Shown: positions 7,835 through 16,617 of the stretch, in pieces
How positions within the stretch are numbered: position 1 is the stretch's first letter
How the letters are laid out: each line of letters starts with the position of its first letter
NCBI RefSeq assembly: GCF_014204415.1
Contig: NZ_JACHLE010000002.1
Span: 434,001-498,000, forward strand
Source of the DNA: Chryseobacterium defluvii
Lineage (GTDB): Bacteria; Bacteroidota; Bacteroidia; Flavobacteriales; Weeksellaceae
Direction: 5' to 3'
DNA length: 64,000 nt
The notes under the pieces: generated by a model
The model's input: the letters and a program-made list of their open reading frames with translations, nothing else
Databases searched by the model: none
Told to the model about the DNA's origin: nothing
Made by a program: the position numbers and the translations under genes

Positions 7835-10800
7835 TTACATTACGGACTGAACCAGAAACTTGCTTAAAGGAACCGTGTCCAGATATTCTGTCTGAGGAAT
7901 AACCTGTCCGTCTTTGTCCAGAATCCTTTCATTGCCATATCTGCTATAATCCGGAGTAGACATTTTTAAAGTGGAGTTCCCCAGATCAACTGTGAATTTC
8001 AAGGTATCGTGCAAATCATCGCCTCCCGGTTTTATGAACGTAAAGGTCTTTATCTTGCTCACATTGATTTTGAATGTGATCCCGTTGCTTCCCGTTGGAG
8101 ATGCCTCTACTCCTTCAATGGAAGAGATTTCATCAGCTAGGGCTTTATAGGCAACGGTTGAAGGTTGTGCCCCGAACCACGAAGCATCTCTATCAATGGT
8201 TATACTATTTCCCAAGCATTCATATGTTTTTGGAAATACTTGTGCTGTATCCATTTCAGCAACGGTTCTGTACCAATCCATATTGTTGAAGGTGATCTCC
8301 ATCCACTGATCTGCGGGTTGTCCGATCTGGTTATTGTTCAGTTCAAAGCCGCTGTCACACATTTCCCCCAGGTTATCATCAAATTTCACTCCCGGTTCAC
8401 AAGCGCAAGGCAATGCTTTTTCTACCTTTAAGCCGATAGAATCTGCCTGCAGAATGGTAAGTGATGTAGGGATCTTCTCTCTCCAAGGCTCTCCTTCTTT
8501 GGTTCCTTTCGGAGCACGCATTTCATCTACAATGGAAAGGAATAATTCATCGTCAATTACAGGTACTTCTCCTCCGTTCCAGATCTGTCCGGTTGCCATG
8601 AAATGTCTTACCGCTTCTTCAAACCCCGGTCTTACGGTAACAATAACCCTTGCCATCCCGGATTGCATAAATGCTCTGAAAGTAGGGTCATTATCGTCGA
8701 ATTGGTATAAATCTCCCCATGATTTTCTTTCTCCCCAATAGTACGGATAGAAATAATAGCTCATGATCTCCCATTCGAAAGCCTGCTCCATAAATTTCAC
8801 AAAAGCGGCATACTTATCCAGTTTTCCATCCACTTTGATGTCTGTATTATTGAATGTCTCCTCTGCAGCTCCATCGTTGGTATAATACCTCTTTTTCCCA
8901 AAAGTAAGGTCAACATTAGGATTTTGATTTAGCATATAGGAAATACAGTTTCTTCTTAAGATTGTATTTTCTATTTTCCTGTAGAAACCAGGATTTGAGC
9001 CTTTGATCTGAACACCTAAAGCTTTTGCATCTGCTAAAGCCTGCTCATATTTGGATAATTCCACATTGTATGCATCAATGATCTTATTGAATATTTTTTG
9101 CAGCCATGCATTTTTTGCATTTTCAGTTAATATCAGATCTGCAACCAAAGAACCACTGATCCCTCTGATATCCCAGAATAATGAAGAAACGGTAATCGCC
9201 TGTTCAACATTGTCCAGGATCATATTAACATTTCCTCCGGTTTCAGTTCCACAGATGTACACACGGCTTGACGGATGCATTCCCGTACCTGCTCCAACGC
9301 CAACGTTCACCGTACCTTTCACTTTTGTAGCACAATATCCTTCTTCAACTTTGAAATCATTATTATTATAGACACCGGTCCATCTACCATATACTCCGCT
9401 CACGTCCTGTCCAATGTTTTTATCCGCGAAGGAGAAACTTATTTTTTTAGTGTATGCCGGCCTTTCGTCCAATTCCACATTATAAATCCCGGACCAGTAT
9501 CTTAAGACCGTTTCGTTGCTCAAAGAAGAGAAATTTTCCATCTTGTGAATAGCAGATTTTCTTGGGTCTACCGGTTCTACCAGCTGATTTTCTGCATTTT
9601 TGGAAGCTTTCATTCCTAAAGAATGCAGTTTGGCCGGCTCAGGAACCATAAATTCGAACATCATACGTTTACCATAGTTGTAGATCTGGTTTTTCACCAC
9701 TTTATCCACCCAACGGTAAACTCCTACCACATGGTTGTCTCCTTTAGTATTATCGAAACCATGCTTATTGTTTTCCTCATATTCTTCCAGGATCTTATCA
9801 ATACGCTCTTCTTTTACCTTGGTTACGATTCTGTCCAAAGCTCTTGCAGTAATATCTTTAGCTTCGGTAACAGCTTGCCTGTTGCTTTCTTCTTTAGAAT
9901 TGTGAGTGGCATAATTGGCTCCAACACTCAATCCATACTTTCCGGTCGCATCACTTCCCCAGCTTGCGGTGAATCCTGCATTGGCTGCAAAATCTCTGGA
10001 TTCCTGAAGGATCTTAGCTACTTCGCTCTGCATTTCATGTCTTTCGGTGGAAGTAGTATCGGTAAGCTTTTCTTTTTCGGATTCTGACGACTTAGTCGTT
10101 TGGGACTCACTTCGCTTCAATCTTCTGGTTGCCCTTTCCTTGTATTCTCTTGCCATAATGTTTTCGATGTGGGCTACATCTCCTTCTACATAACAATAGG
10201 TACTTTGCTCTACCTTCCGGTAATCCGCCACACCTATATTCTTCATTCCGAAGCCGGATGGGATAAATGCTCCGTTGGGATCTGTGCTTCCTCCCTGATT
10301 GCCTCCGCCTGTTTCTTTTTTCAGGGTGAATGCTCCGCTTCCTTTGAAAACTCCTTGCTTGAACGGATTATTGATATCTGACGGATCCTGTATAAGGGTT
10401 ACATCCATAAGATAGGTTTTCCCGTCTTCCAGCACTACTTCTCCTCTCAGAATAAAGCCATTCTGCCTTGCTGTAAGGGAAGCCGGAATACCCGGACTGT
10501 TATAGAACAGGAAGCTCACTCCATAGGACGGTTCAAATACAACATTAGAGCTTAGCTGCGTTCCATTGATCGTTACATCATAAGAACCGGACATGATCCT
10601 GTGGGCAAAATTCTCAACAATGATCTGGATGAACCATTCGGAATTATTTTTTACCGATGTTTTCACGCTGTATGGGATCCATCCGTTGGGAGTTGCCGAA
10701 TTCGTCACCGGCACCACAACGCCTCCCACTGATGTGGAAACCTGCTGATTCAGTACTGTATTATCTAAAATCGTCTGCTGTAATGACTGATTGCTCTGAG

Positions 10801-11863
10801 CAATCCCTTGTGAAAGTTCCTCAAAGGTGGAAATCTGTGATAAAGCATTACTTCCTTCAGAAATACCCAATACTCTGTTTAAAGCTGAAATATTTTCATC
10901 ATTCAGATCTTTTAACAGGTCTTCAGCCTGAACTTCCGGCCTGAAGTCGAACCTGAATTCCGGAAGTTCCGGAGCGGATATATAAGGCAATCCTGCCAAT
11001 TCTTCTCTTTTTCCGCTGTCAATATATAATTGTTTTTTATATTCCTGCTCCGTTAACTTTTGCTGATATTCCTTTCTTACAGGATCTACTTCTCTGTCAT
11101 AAGCATCCAAAGCCCGCTGATGTTCTTTCTGATATTCTTTTTTATAGGCTTTTTCCAGCATATTCAGGGCTTCGGATAAATTCTGGTTTTCCTGAAGCTG
11201 CATTTTTGCATCAACAAACTTCATGTTTTTATCGTTATACAATACCCTTGGAGCCTGAACTTCTTCTTCCATTTTAGCCATTTTGGCCGCTGCGCCTCCG
11301 GAAGGCGTTGAAGATCCGCTGTCTATCCTGAAAAGCTCTTTCGGCAGGACTACCTTTGCTTTAATGATATCCTGATAAACCACCTCATCTGATCCATCAT
11401 AAACCCGAAGAATATGTTTAAGGTGCAGATACTGCATAAGGATTTCCTTGGCATAGAAATCTTCCTGTGTCACAACCTGATAAATAAGGTTATCCCATAT
11501 CCAGGTATCTTCCCCCAAACCTGCACGAACCGCATGTGAAGCATAGTCATTAATTTTTGCATCAAATTCTTCTTTTGTAGCTGCTGCTTTATTTCTGGCT
11601 ACCCAAACAGCTAATTCGTAGAATTGAGGATCTCTTTCCTTTAAAGATTGTTCTGTTTCTATCGTTAAGCCTGCGATGGTTTCGCAAACCCTCTGTAAAG
11701 ATTCGCCGTTTTCCACTCTTGGGTCAATGACTCCTCTTTGGGTGTTATAATCCCTGAAAATAAATCTTCTTTCTTTGTTTTGAGGGTCTGATAATTCCGG
11801 ATTACGCATTGTTGCGAATCTGAATAATGTTTGTGAGCTATTATTTTGATTAATTGCTGCCAT
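7835..11863 (-). CDS. Giant (1342-residue) uncharacterised protein leading the toxin-like operon
   Basis: The protein starts MAAINQNNSSQTLFRFATMR and has no signal peptide. Residues 1-180 are helical. Residues about 210-290 are a charged coiled coil (AYKKEYQKEHQRALDAYDRE). Residues 385-520 form a beta domain ending in a GGGNQGGSTDPNG linker. A conserved-looking block begins at about 533 (GFGMKNIGVADYRKVEQST, then ENIMAREYKERATRRLKRSE). Residues 590-700 are Ser/Thr/Glu-rich and helical, and are followed by YRWVDKVVKNQIYNYGKRMM and FEFMVPEPA near 740. A late aromatic block lies near 1035-1100 (YYFYPYYWGERKSWGDLYQF, RVIVTVRPGFEEAVRHF). I do not recognise a family. The size, intracellular start and position suggest a structural or carrier component. 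The coding frame is certain; the role is not. Confidence 0.75.
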   Translation of the reverse strand: MAAINQNNSSQTLFRFATMRNPELSDPQNKERRFIFRDYNTQRGVIDPRVENGESLQRVCETIAGLTIETEQSLKERDPQFYELAVWVARNKAAATKEEFDAKINDYASHAVRAGLGEDTWIWDNLIYQVVTQEDFYAKEILMQYLHLKHILRVYDGSDEVVYQDIIKAKVVLPKELFRIDSGSSTPSGGAAAKMAKMEEEVQAPRVLYNDKNMKFVDAKMQLQENQNLSEALNMLEKAYKKEYQKEHQRALDAYDREVDPVRKEYQQKLTEQEYKKQLYIDSGKREELAGLPYISAPELPEFRFDFRPEVQAEDLLKDLNDENISALNRVLGISEGSNALSQISTFEELSQGIAQSNQSLQQTILDNTVLNQQVSTSVGGVVVPVTNSATPNGWIPYSVKTSVKNNSEWFIQIIVENFAHRIMSGSYDVTINGTQLSSNVVFEPSYGVSFLFYNSPGIPASLTARQNGFILRGEVVLEDGKTYLMDVTLIQDPSDINNPFKQGVFKGSGAFTLKKETGGGNQGGSTDPNGAFIPSGFGMKNIGVADYRKVEQSTYCYVEGDVAHIENIMAREYKERATRRLKRSESQTTKSSESEKEKLTDTTSTERHEMQSEVAKILQESRDFAANAGFTASWGSDATGKYGLSVGANYATHNSKEESNRQAVTEAKDITARALDRIVTKVKEERIDKILEEYEENNKHGFDNTKGDNHVVGVYRWVDKVVKNQIYNYGKRMMFEFMVPEPAKLHSLGMKASKNAENQLVEPVDPRKSAIHKMENFSSLSNETVLRYWSGIYNVELDERPAYTKKISFSFADKNIGQDVSGVYGRWTGVYNNNDFKVEEGYCATKVKGTVNVGVGAGTGMHPSSRVYICGTETGGNVNMILDNVEQAITVSSLFWDIRGISGSLVADLILTENAKNAWLQKIFNKIIDAYNVELSKYEQALADAKALGVQIKGSNPGFYRKIENTILRRNCISYMLNQNPNVDLTFGKKRYYTNDGAAEETFNNTDIKVDGKLDKYAAFVKFMEQAFEWEIMSYYFYPYYWGERKSWGDLYQFDDNDPTFRAFMQSGMARVIVTVRPGFEEAVRHFMATGQIWNGGEVPVIDDELFLSIVDEMRAPKGTKEGEPWREKIPTSLTILQADSIGLKVEKALPCACEPGVKFDDNLGEMCDSGFELNNNQIGQPADQWMEITFNNMDWYRTVAEMDTAQVFPKTYECLGNSITIDRDASWFGAQPSTVAYKALADEISSIEGVEASPTGSNGITFKINVSKIKTFTFIKPGGDDLHDTLKFTVDLGNSTLKMSTPDYSRYGNERILDKDGQVIPQTEYLDTVPLSKFLVQSVM

Positions 11864-12260
11864 TTTTGTAATTTTGTTTTGATTTTATTAAATAGGTTAA
11901 GATTTTGAAGATCTTTTTATTAGAGTGTCTTCAGGTTTTAGCCTTATTTTTTTAGGTGGTTTCCGGCAAAAGATGTCCACCCTGTGTTTTAAAATCTGCT
12001 CTCATATTATCTTTTTTTCTCTGAGGCAAAGATCAATGCTGATGACGACAGAACTCGTCGTATTAATTATTTTTTTGTATTATTTTATTTGCCTGATCCT
12101 GAACATTCATATAAAGCTTTTATTAAATAATTAATTTTGTTTAAAATTTTTCTTTATAAAGCAGAAATGGGTAAAGCTGTAGATATATCCTGTAAATGAA
12201 GCAAAAGACAGGTTCCAATTATTTCATTATTTTAATACATTTGCTAAAACATCATTCCGA
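11864..12260. other. Intergenic region between divergent genes
   Basis: About 400 AT-rich bases separate the giant gene from the rightward gene at 12261. No exact TAnnTTTG box faces the giant gene; the nearest match is GATCTTTG on the minus strand at 12027-12034. A 5-bp stem at 12044-12059 is too weak to call. A rightward minus-7 box lies at 12236. No gene or repeat was recognised. Confidence 0.5.
12236..12243 (+). promoter_or_regulatory. Minus-7 box TACATTTG
   Basis: An exact TAnnTTTG match lies 17 nt before the ATG at 12261. The minus-33 element is not clear. Confidence 0.45.
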
Positions 12261-12773
12261 ATGAACTTTGAACAGATCAACTTGCATCTTGGAGCTTATA
12301 AAGAGCATGATCAGATTATAGATGCCGCAGAATATTTAATCCGGTCATTTAACTTGGAGCACGAAAATTTTGCCGGATTTGGTTTCCGGGAAGAGCTTTC
12401 GTCCAATTCAATGCTTTTAACAGCGGAAGGGGAATTGGGAGGGCCACAGAAGGTCATGATCCCAAGGAACTTATTCGATTTTGATCTTAATCTTGTCCTT
12501 AATATGGTTGCTCATGAAATGCTCCATGTAAGACAGAAAGCTCCCGGAAATGTTATTGAAGATAAAAATGAAAGGGAGTTCCAGGCATATTATGAGATGC
12601 TTTTTCATAAGGTTTTTCCACAGATCCCCGATGTTTCGGATTTTCATAAAAAGTTTTTCGGAAACAAGGCACTGGAGTATTACAGGAGAATGGGAGAAGG
12701 TTCTGAATTGCAGCAAAAATATGCTGTACAGAAAACTGAAGTACAACAACTCATTAATTCATTACCGCAATGA
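12261..12773 (+). CDS. Small putative zinc metallopeptidase-like protein (HExxH)
   Basis: The 170-residue protein carries AHEMLHVRQK at about residues 84-93. This is an HExxH-type zinc site, followed by a Glu-rich segment (EDKNEREFQAYYEMLF) that could supply the third ligand, as in gluzincin-like small proteins. It lacks a signal peptide, so it would act in the cytoplasm. Its TGA overlaps the ATG of the next gene by 4 bp (12770-12773), so the two are coupled. The family is unnamed to me. Peptidase activity is only suggested by the motif. Confidence 0.75.
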   Translation: MNFEQINLHLGAYKEHDQIIDAAEYLIRSFNLEHENFAGFGFREELSSNSMLLTAEGELGGPQKVMIPRNLFDFDLNLVLNMVAHEMLHVRQKAPGNVIEDKNEREFQAYYEMLFHKVFPQIPDVSDFHKKFFGNKALEYYRRMGEGSELQQKYAVQKTEVQQLINSLPQ

Positions 12774-13111
12774 TAAAACCGGAGATCAGCTGGGGAGATT
12801 TTGAAAAGATAGATATAAGAACGGGAACCATCATTTCCGTAAGTGATTTTGAAAAGGCAAAAAACCCGTCTTATCAGCTGGAAATTGATTTCGGAGACCT
12901 GGGTATAAAGAAATCGTCCGCCCAGATCACGACGCTCTACAGAAAAGAAGATTTAATAGGTAAACAGATTCTGGCCGTCGTTAATTTTCCAAAGAAGCAG
13001 ATTGCCAATTTCTTCAGCGAATGCCTCGTTTTGGGAGTATATGGAACTGATAAAGAAGTGACTCTTCTCACCCCTTCCTTGCCCACCCCAAACGGTATGT
13101 CCGTAGGATAA
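12770..13111 (+). CDS. csaA: CsaA-like tRNA-binding-domain protein
   Basis: The 113-residue protein is a single OB-fold EMAP/MetRS-C-terminal tRNA-binding domain. It has the family pattern WGDFEKIDIRTGTIISVSDF near the start, then YQLEIDFGDLGIKKSSAQIT, and ends LLTPSLPTPNGMSVG. CsaA proteins of this length act as dimers with tRNA-binding and proposed chaperone activity. It starts by ATGA overlap with the metallopeptidase-like gene. The tRNA-binding assignment is strong; the physiological role is vague even in studied species. Confidence 0.88.
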   Translation: MIKPEISWGDFEKIDIRTGTIISVSDFEKAKNPSYQLEIDFGDLGIKKSSAQITTLYRKEDLIGKQILAVVNFPKKQIANFFSECLVLGVYGTDKEVTLLTPSLPTPNGMSVG

Positions 13112-13126
13112 AATTTAAAAACACAT

Positions 13127-13831
13127 ATGATACAAAACATTCCATTAGAAAGAATTTTATTTCTTGATATTGAGACCGTTCCGGGAGCAGCCCTGTGGGA
13201 TGATCTTTCTGAAACCGACCAGAAACTCTGGGATAAGAAAACCAGATTCCAAAGGAAAGAGGAGATATCTGCCGAGGAGTTTTATCCGGAAAGAGCCGGG
13301 ATTATGGCTGAATTCGGGAAGATCATCTGCATTACCATTGGTATGCTGGAAAAGAACGATACTTTAAAAATTAAAAGTTTTGCAGGCCATGACGAAAAGA
13401 AAATGCTGCAGGAATTCGGGGAATTATTCAACAGCCCGAGGCTCCGGGATATTATTCTCTGTGCCCATAATGGTAAGGAGTTTGACTTTCCTTGGATCGC
13501 AAGGCGGTTTCTGGTCAACGGGATGCAGCCTCCGCTCCCGTTCCAGATGTTTGGGAAGAAGCCCTGGGAAATCCCTCATATCGATACGATGGAGCTATGG
13601 AAGTTCGGGGACTATAAAAGTTTTGTTTCTTTGGAACTGCTTGCCCATGTTTTCGGGATTCCTACTCCTAAAGATGATATAGACGGATCAATGGTTTCAT
13701 CAATTTACTACATAGAGAAAGACTTGCAAAGAATAGTTGACTATTGTGAAAAAGATGTCTTAACTTTGGCAAATATTTTCCGGCGCATGCGTCAGGAGGA
13801 TTTATTGAAAAGGTATATCAATTTAGATTAA
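13127..13831 (+). CDS. PolB-like 3'-5' exonuclease (RNase H fold)
   Basis: The 234-residue protein begins with ILFLDIETVPGAA, the exonuclease motif I (DxE) of the DEDD superfamily. A later LCAHNGKEFDFPWIARRF is motif II, and VDYCEKDVLTLANIF is motif III (YxxxD). This is the arrangement of the predicted PolB-like exonuclease family (PF10108 type, from memory). It would degrade single-stranded DNA or RNA ends in the cytoplasm. It lies 15 nt after the CsaA-like gene and 3 nt before the SufT-like gene, so it is probably part of one operon. Confidence 0.85.
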   Translation: MIQNIPLERILFLDIETVPGAALWDDLSETDQKLWDKKTRFQRKEEISAEEFYPERAGIMAEFGKIICITIGMLEKNDTLKIKSFAGHDEKKMLQEFGELFNSPRLRDIILCAHNGKEFDFPWIARRFLVNGMQPPLPFQMFGKKPWEIPHIDTMELWKFGDYKSFVSLELLAHVFGIPTPKDDIDGSMVSSIYYIEKDLQRIVDYCEKDVLTLANIFRRMRQEDLLKRYINLD

Positions 13832-13834
13832 AAA

Positions 13835-14161
13835 ATGAAATTTACAGACGATCAGATTGCTGACATTGGCGAAGATATCATCAGGACCCTTAAAACCGTA
13901 TTTGACCCTGAAATTCCGGTAGACATTTATGAATTAGGCCTGGTGTATGATGTACAGATCTCCGAAGACGGCGATGTAAAAATTATAATGACTCTTACAA
14001 CGCCTAATTGTCCCGTTGCCGAAACGCTTCCTCAGGAAGTAAAAGACAAGGTACAGGGAGTGGAACATGTAAAAAGTGTTGATCTGGAGCTTACTTTTGA
14101 ACCGAGCTGGAATAAGGATATGATGAGCGAAGAAGCAAAATTTGAATTGGGAATGCTTTAA
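13835..14161 (+). CDS. MIP18/DUF59-family Fe-S assembly protein, SufT-like
   Basis: The 108-residue protein has the DUF59 signatures VFDPEIPVDIYELGLVYDV (about residues 22-40), LTTPNCPVAETLP with the conserved Cys, and LTFEPSWNKDMMSEEAKFEL at the end. DUF59 proteins such as SufT help mature Fe-S proteins in the cytoplasm. It follows the exonuclease by 3 nt and is closed by a strong terminator. In other flavobacteria this gene usually sits by sufBCDS. Here the suf operon is not in the window, although sufE is at 62135. Confidence 0.88.
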   Translation: MKFTDDQIADIGEDIIRTLKTVFDPEIPVDIYELGLVYDVQISEDGDVKIIMTLTTPNCPVAETLPQEVKDKVQGVEHVKSVDLELTFEPSWNKDMMSEEAKFELGML

Positions 14162-14183
14162 TGAGCAAAAAAAGTAAAATACG

Positions 14184-14216
14184 AAGACTGCCTTTAAAAG
14201 ACAGTCTTTTTTATTG
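14184..14216 (+). terminator. Terminator of the 12261-14161 operon
   Basis: Seven-base arms AAGACTG and CAGTCTT flank an 11-nt loop and are followed by a T run. The stem starts 22 nt past the stop at 14161. Confidence 0.8.
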
Positions 14217-14244
14217 GGTTTTATTTTTCAAAGCAAAACTTATT

Positions 14245-15102
14245 TTAAATTTCTCTGGCAATCTCTTTTCCTTCTCTTCTGCTCCATTCGCTCCATGAGC
14301 CTACGTACAGGGCAGGGATCTGAAAGCCTGCGTAATCCAATGCTAAAATGGTATGGCAGGCTGTAACTCCCGAGCCACAATGGATAATTATATTTGGGGG
14401 CTTATTTTTTAATAATTCTGAGTATTTTTCTTTTAAAGCTTCAGGGCTTAAAAACATCCCGCTCTCATCAATGTTTTCAGAGAAAGGGATATTAATAGCC
14501 CCAGGAATATGCCCGGCAACCAGGTCTATAGGTTCAGATTCTCCCTTATAACGATAAGCGTCTCTTACATCTATCACCGTGGAGGAATTGTTTATTAATT
14601 CATTTTCAACCTCTTCCAAATTCGAAACGGGGAGAAACCACTGATCTCTTTTAATGATTACTGCTGGAGAAAAAGCTTCTTCTCCTGAAGAAAACGGCAG
14701 TCTTTCTTTTTCCGCGGCCTGAATTCCGCCATCCAGAACCTGAACATTTGCCAGCCCGAAGGCTTTCAGCATCCACCAGGCTCTCGCTGCAGCATTTGAG
14801 CCATTTTTATCATCATATACCACAATATGGGAATCTTCTTTTATTCCCAATTTTGAAAGGGTTCCGATGAATTTTTCAATACCGGGAAGAGGGTGCCTCC
14901 CGCCAAAAGCGGCATTTTCCCCGATCTCGGCCAAATCTTTATCTAAATCAATAAATTTTGCTCCTTTAATACGACTTTCAAGATAGTTTTTGTGAGCCTC
15001 TTTTCCGGTTCTTGCATCAAGGATGATGAGGTTTTCATTTTGAATTACCTTTTTTAGTTCAGAAGCATTGATGACGGGTGAAATTCTATGCATTTTGTTC
15101 AT
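14245..15102 (-). CDS. sseA: Sulfurtransferase (thiosulfate or 3-mercaptopyruvate)
   Basis: The 285-residue protein has two rhodanese domains. The second contains the active-site loop HCGSGVTACHTIL (Cys at about residue 241). CGSGVTA is the loop type of 3-mercaptopyruvate sulfurtransferases. The first domain has an inactive loop (YDDKNGSNAAARAWWMLKAF). It moves sulfane sulfur to an acceptor in the cytoplasm. The start abuts the stop of the HMG-CoA lyase gene, so they are co-transcribed. A second Met three codons in (MHRIS) is another possible start. Donor preference cannot be set from sequence. Confidence 0.88.
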   Translation of the reverse strand: MNKMHRISPVINASELKKVIQNENLIILDARTGKEAHKNYLESRIKGAKFIDLDKDLAEIGENAAFGGRHPLPGIEKFIGTLSKLGIKEDSHIVVYDDKNGSNAAARAWWMLKAFGLANVQVLDGGIQAAEKERLPFSSGEEAFSPAVIIKRDQWFLPVSNLEEVENELINNSSTVIDVRDAYRYKGESEPIDLVAGHIPGAINIPFSENIDESGMFLSPEALKEKYSELLKNKPPNIIIHCGSGVTACHTILALDYAGFQIPALYVGSWSEWSRREGKEIAREI

Positions 15103-15951
15103 TTAAAAATGAAAAATATCCTTTGCTTTGTTATAGGAGCTTTCAAAGTTCAATACATTCAGAGTGTGATCTATTTTTTCGACACTCATAAAGTTAATGA
15201 CCTGTTCTGTAGGCATATTTCCCACTAGATCGTCTTTTGCCATCGGACAGCCTCCGATCCCTTTAATAGCACTGTCGAATCTTCTGCAGCCTTTATCATA
15301 AGCGGCCTTCAGTTTAGAATAAGAATCTTCGTACCGGTTATGAAAATGCCCTCCAAAATTGATCTCCGGATATTTCGAAGGTATTTTTTCAAACAAAAGA
15401 GCAATGGTTTCAGGCGTTGCAACTCCCGTTGTATCAGACAGTAAGATATTTTTAATGCCTATTTCAGAAAACCTCTGTGCCCAGAAATCCACATCTTCCC
15501 ATTTCCACATTTCCCCGTAAGGATTTCCGAAAGCCATTGAGAAATAAATATTCAGTTCTTTGTTTTCGCTTTTTACAAGGTCAAGCATTTTTATGATCTC
15601 ACCGAATGCTTCTTCCCGGCTTTTGTTTGTATTTCTATGCTGGAATGTTTCCGAAATGGAGAACGGGAATCCTAAAATATCTACAGACCGGTGCTCCAGT
15701 GCTTTTTCGGCTCCTCTGTAATTTCCTATAATGGCAGATACTTTTGTGCCGGACACAGATTTATTAATATTTTCCGCAACTTCAGCAGAATCGGCCATCT
15801 GTGGAATTGCTTTCGGAGATACAAAGCTCAGGCAGTCCAATACATCAAACCCCACTTCCATAAGAGAATTGATGTAATCTATTTTTTTATTGGTGGGTAT
15901 AAATTCTCCCCAACCCTGCATTGCGTCCCGCGGACATTCGGTAAGAAACAT
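15103..15951 (-). CDS. mvaB: Hydroxymethylglutaryl-CoA lyase
   Basis: The 282-residue TIM-barrel protein begins MFLTECPRDAMQGW, where the Arg-Asp of the first strand is catalytic. It has GGHFHNRYEDSY for the metal-binding His pair, and IKGIGGCPMAKDDLVGNMPTE near 235-255 with the family Cys. HMG-CoA lyase splits HMG-CoA into acetoacetate and acetyl-CoA, in leucine catabolism. Its stop touches the start of the sulfurtransferase gene. The N-terminus is short compared with some homologues, but the first beta strand is intact. Confidence 0.9.
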   Translation of the reverse strand: MFLTECPRDAMQGWGEFIPTNKKIDYINSLMEVGFDVLDCLSFVSPKAIPQMADSAEVAENINKSVSGTKVSAIIGNYRGAEKALEHRSVDILGFPFSISETFQHRNTNKSREEAFGEIIKMLDLVKSENKELNIYFSMAFGNPYGEMWKWEDVDFWAQRFSEIGIKNILLSDTTGVATPETIALLFEKIPSKYPEINFGGHFHNRYEDSYSKLKAAYDKGCRRFDSAIKGIGGCPMAKDDLVGNMPTEQVINFMSVEKIDHTLNVLNFESSYNKAKDIFHF

Positions 15952-16245
15952 TTTTTACTTTTGATTTTCTCAAATATAATAAAACTAAACTATTTTGTAT
16001 GAGTCTTACCCAAAGCTAAGATTATTTTGGTTTTCAGCGGTTTATATACGATTTATAATTTCAATCATTGATATGCTGTTGTAAATAAACTGTCCTGAAT
16101 ATTCAATTTTTTAATTTTAGGTTTAAATTTTTATTTTTTAAAACATTAAGATATTGGATACTTTTTGATATGCTTAAACAAAAGGAAGTCGTAGTAAATA
16201 ATATTCCTTTTTTAATATTAAAGCATGTCCGGACTGGTTTGTATT
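15952..16245. other. AT-rich intergenic spacer
   Basis: Nearly 300 AT-rich bases lie between the HMG-CoA lyase start and the stop of the short HTH gene. A minus-7 box faces leftward at 15971-15978. No repeat, terminator or ORF was recognised. Confidence 0.5.
15971..15978 (-). promoter_or_regulatory. Minus-7 box TATATTTG for mvaB
   Basis: The box matches TAnnTTTG exactly on the minus strand and lies 19 nt before the mvaB ATG at 15951. No good minus-33 TTG is present. Confidence 0.5.
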
Positions 16246-16617
16246 TTAATTTTCTTCATATAGTTTTTTCCATCGGGCAATGGTAGTCCTGCTTATTTTA
16301 AAATGGGCGGAAAGCTGTAAGTTGGTAAAATTCTGTTTTTTCTGATATTCTAAAATTTCAGATATTGATTTTTTGTCATAAGATCTATGCTGTTGATTAA
16401 GGCTCAGAGCTTCCTGATCTTTTGTCTCAAATATTATTTTGTTGAGTGCAATGACATCCAAAACCGATATATCCGTTTTTTTTAATATTTGTTCACATTT
16501 TTCCCTTTTACCGGGATACTTCAGGGTAATAATGTCATTATAAATTCTTTTATAGTCGGGTTTTTCGAATGTTTTTACGGGGATGACCGTCTTAGTCTCT
16601 TTGCTTGTATTTTGCAT
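16246..16617 (-). CDS. Short helix-turn-helix protein, second of an overlapping pair
   Basis: The 123-residue protein has a C-terminal HTH (NLQLSAHFKISRTTIARWKK, residues about 97-116), similar to transposase-type (IS3 OrfA-like) DNA-binding domains. Its N-terminal part has no clear domain. It overlaps the upstream HTH gene by 26 bp and uses a different frame, so translational coupling is likely. There is no DDE transposase gene or terminal repeat nearby, so it is not part of a visible insertion sequence. I would call it a DNA-binding regulator of unknown target. Confidence 0.7.
   Translation of the reverse strand: MQNTSKETKTVIPVKTFEKPDYKRIYNDIITLKYPGKREKCEQILKKTDISVLDVIALNKIIFETKDQEALSLNQQHRSYDKKSISEILEYQKKQNFTNLQLSAHFKISRTTIARWKKLYEEN

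Noticed and set aside
12044..12059. Short hairpin GACGA...TCGTC followed by a T-rich run
   Set aside because: Only 5 bp of stem in alternative registers; too weak for a terminator and no gene ends nearby.
11925..12134. 69-residue ORF on the plus strand
   Set aside because: Low complexity AT-rich sequence with no motif and no promoter.
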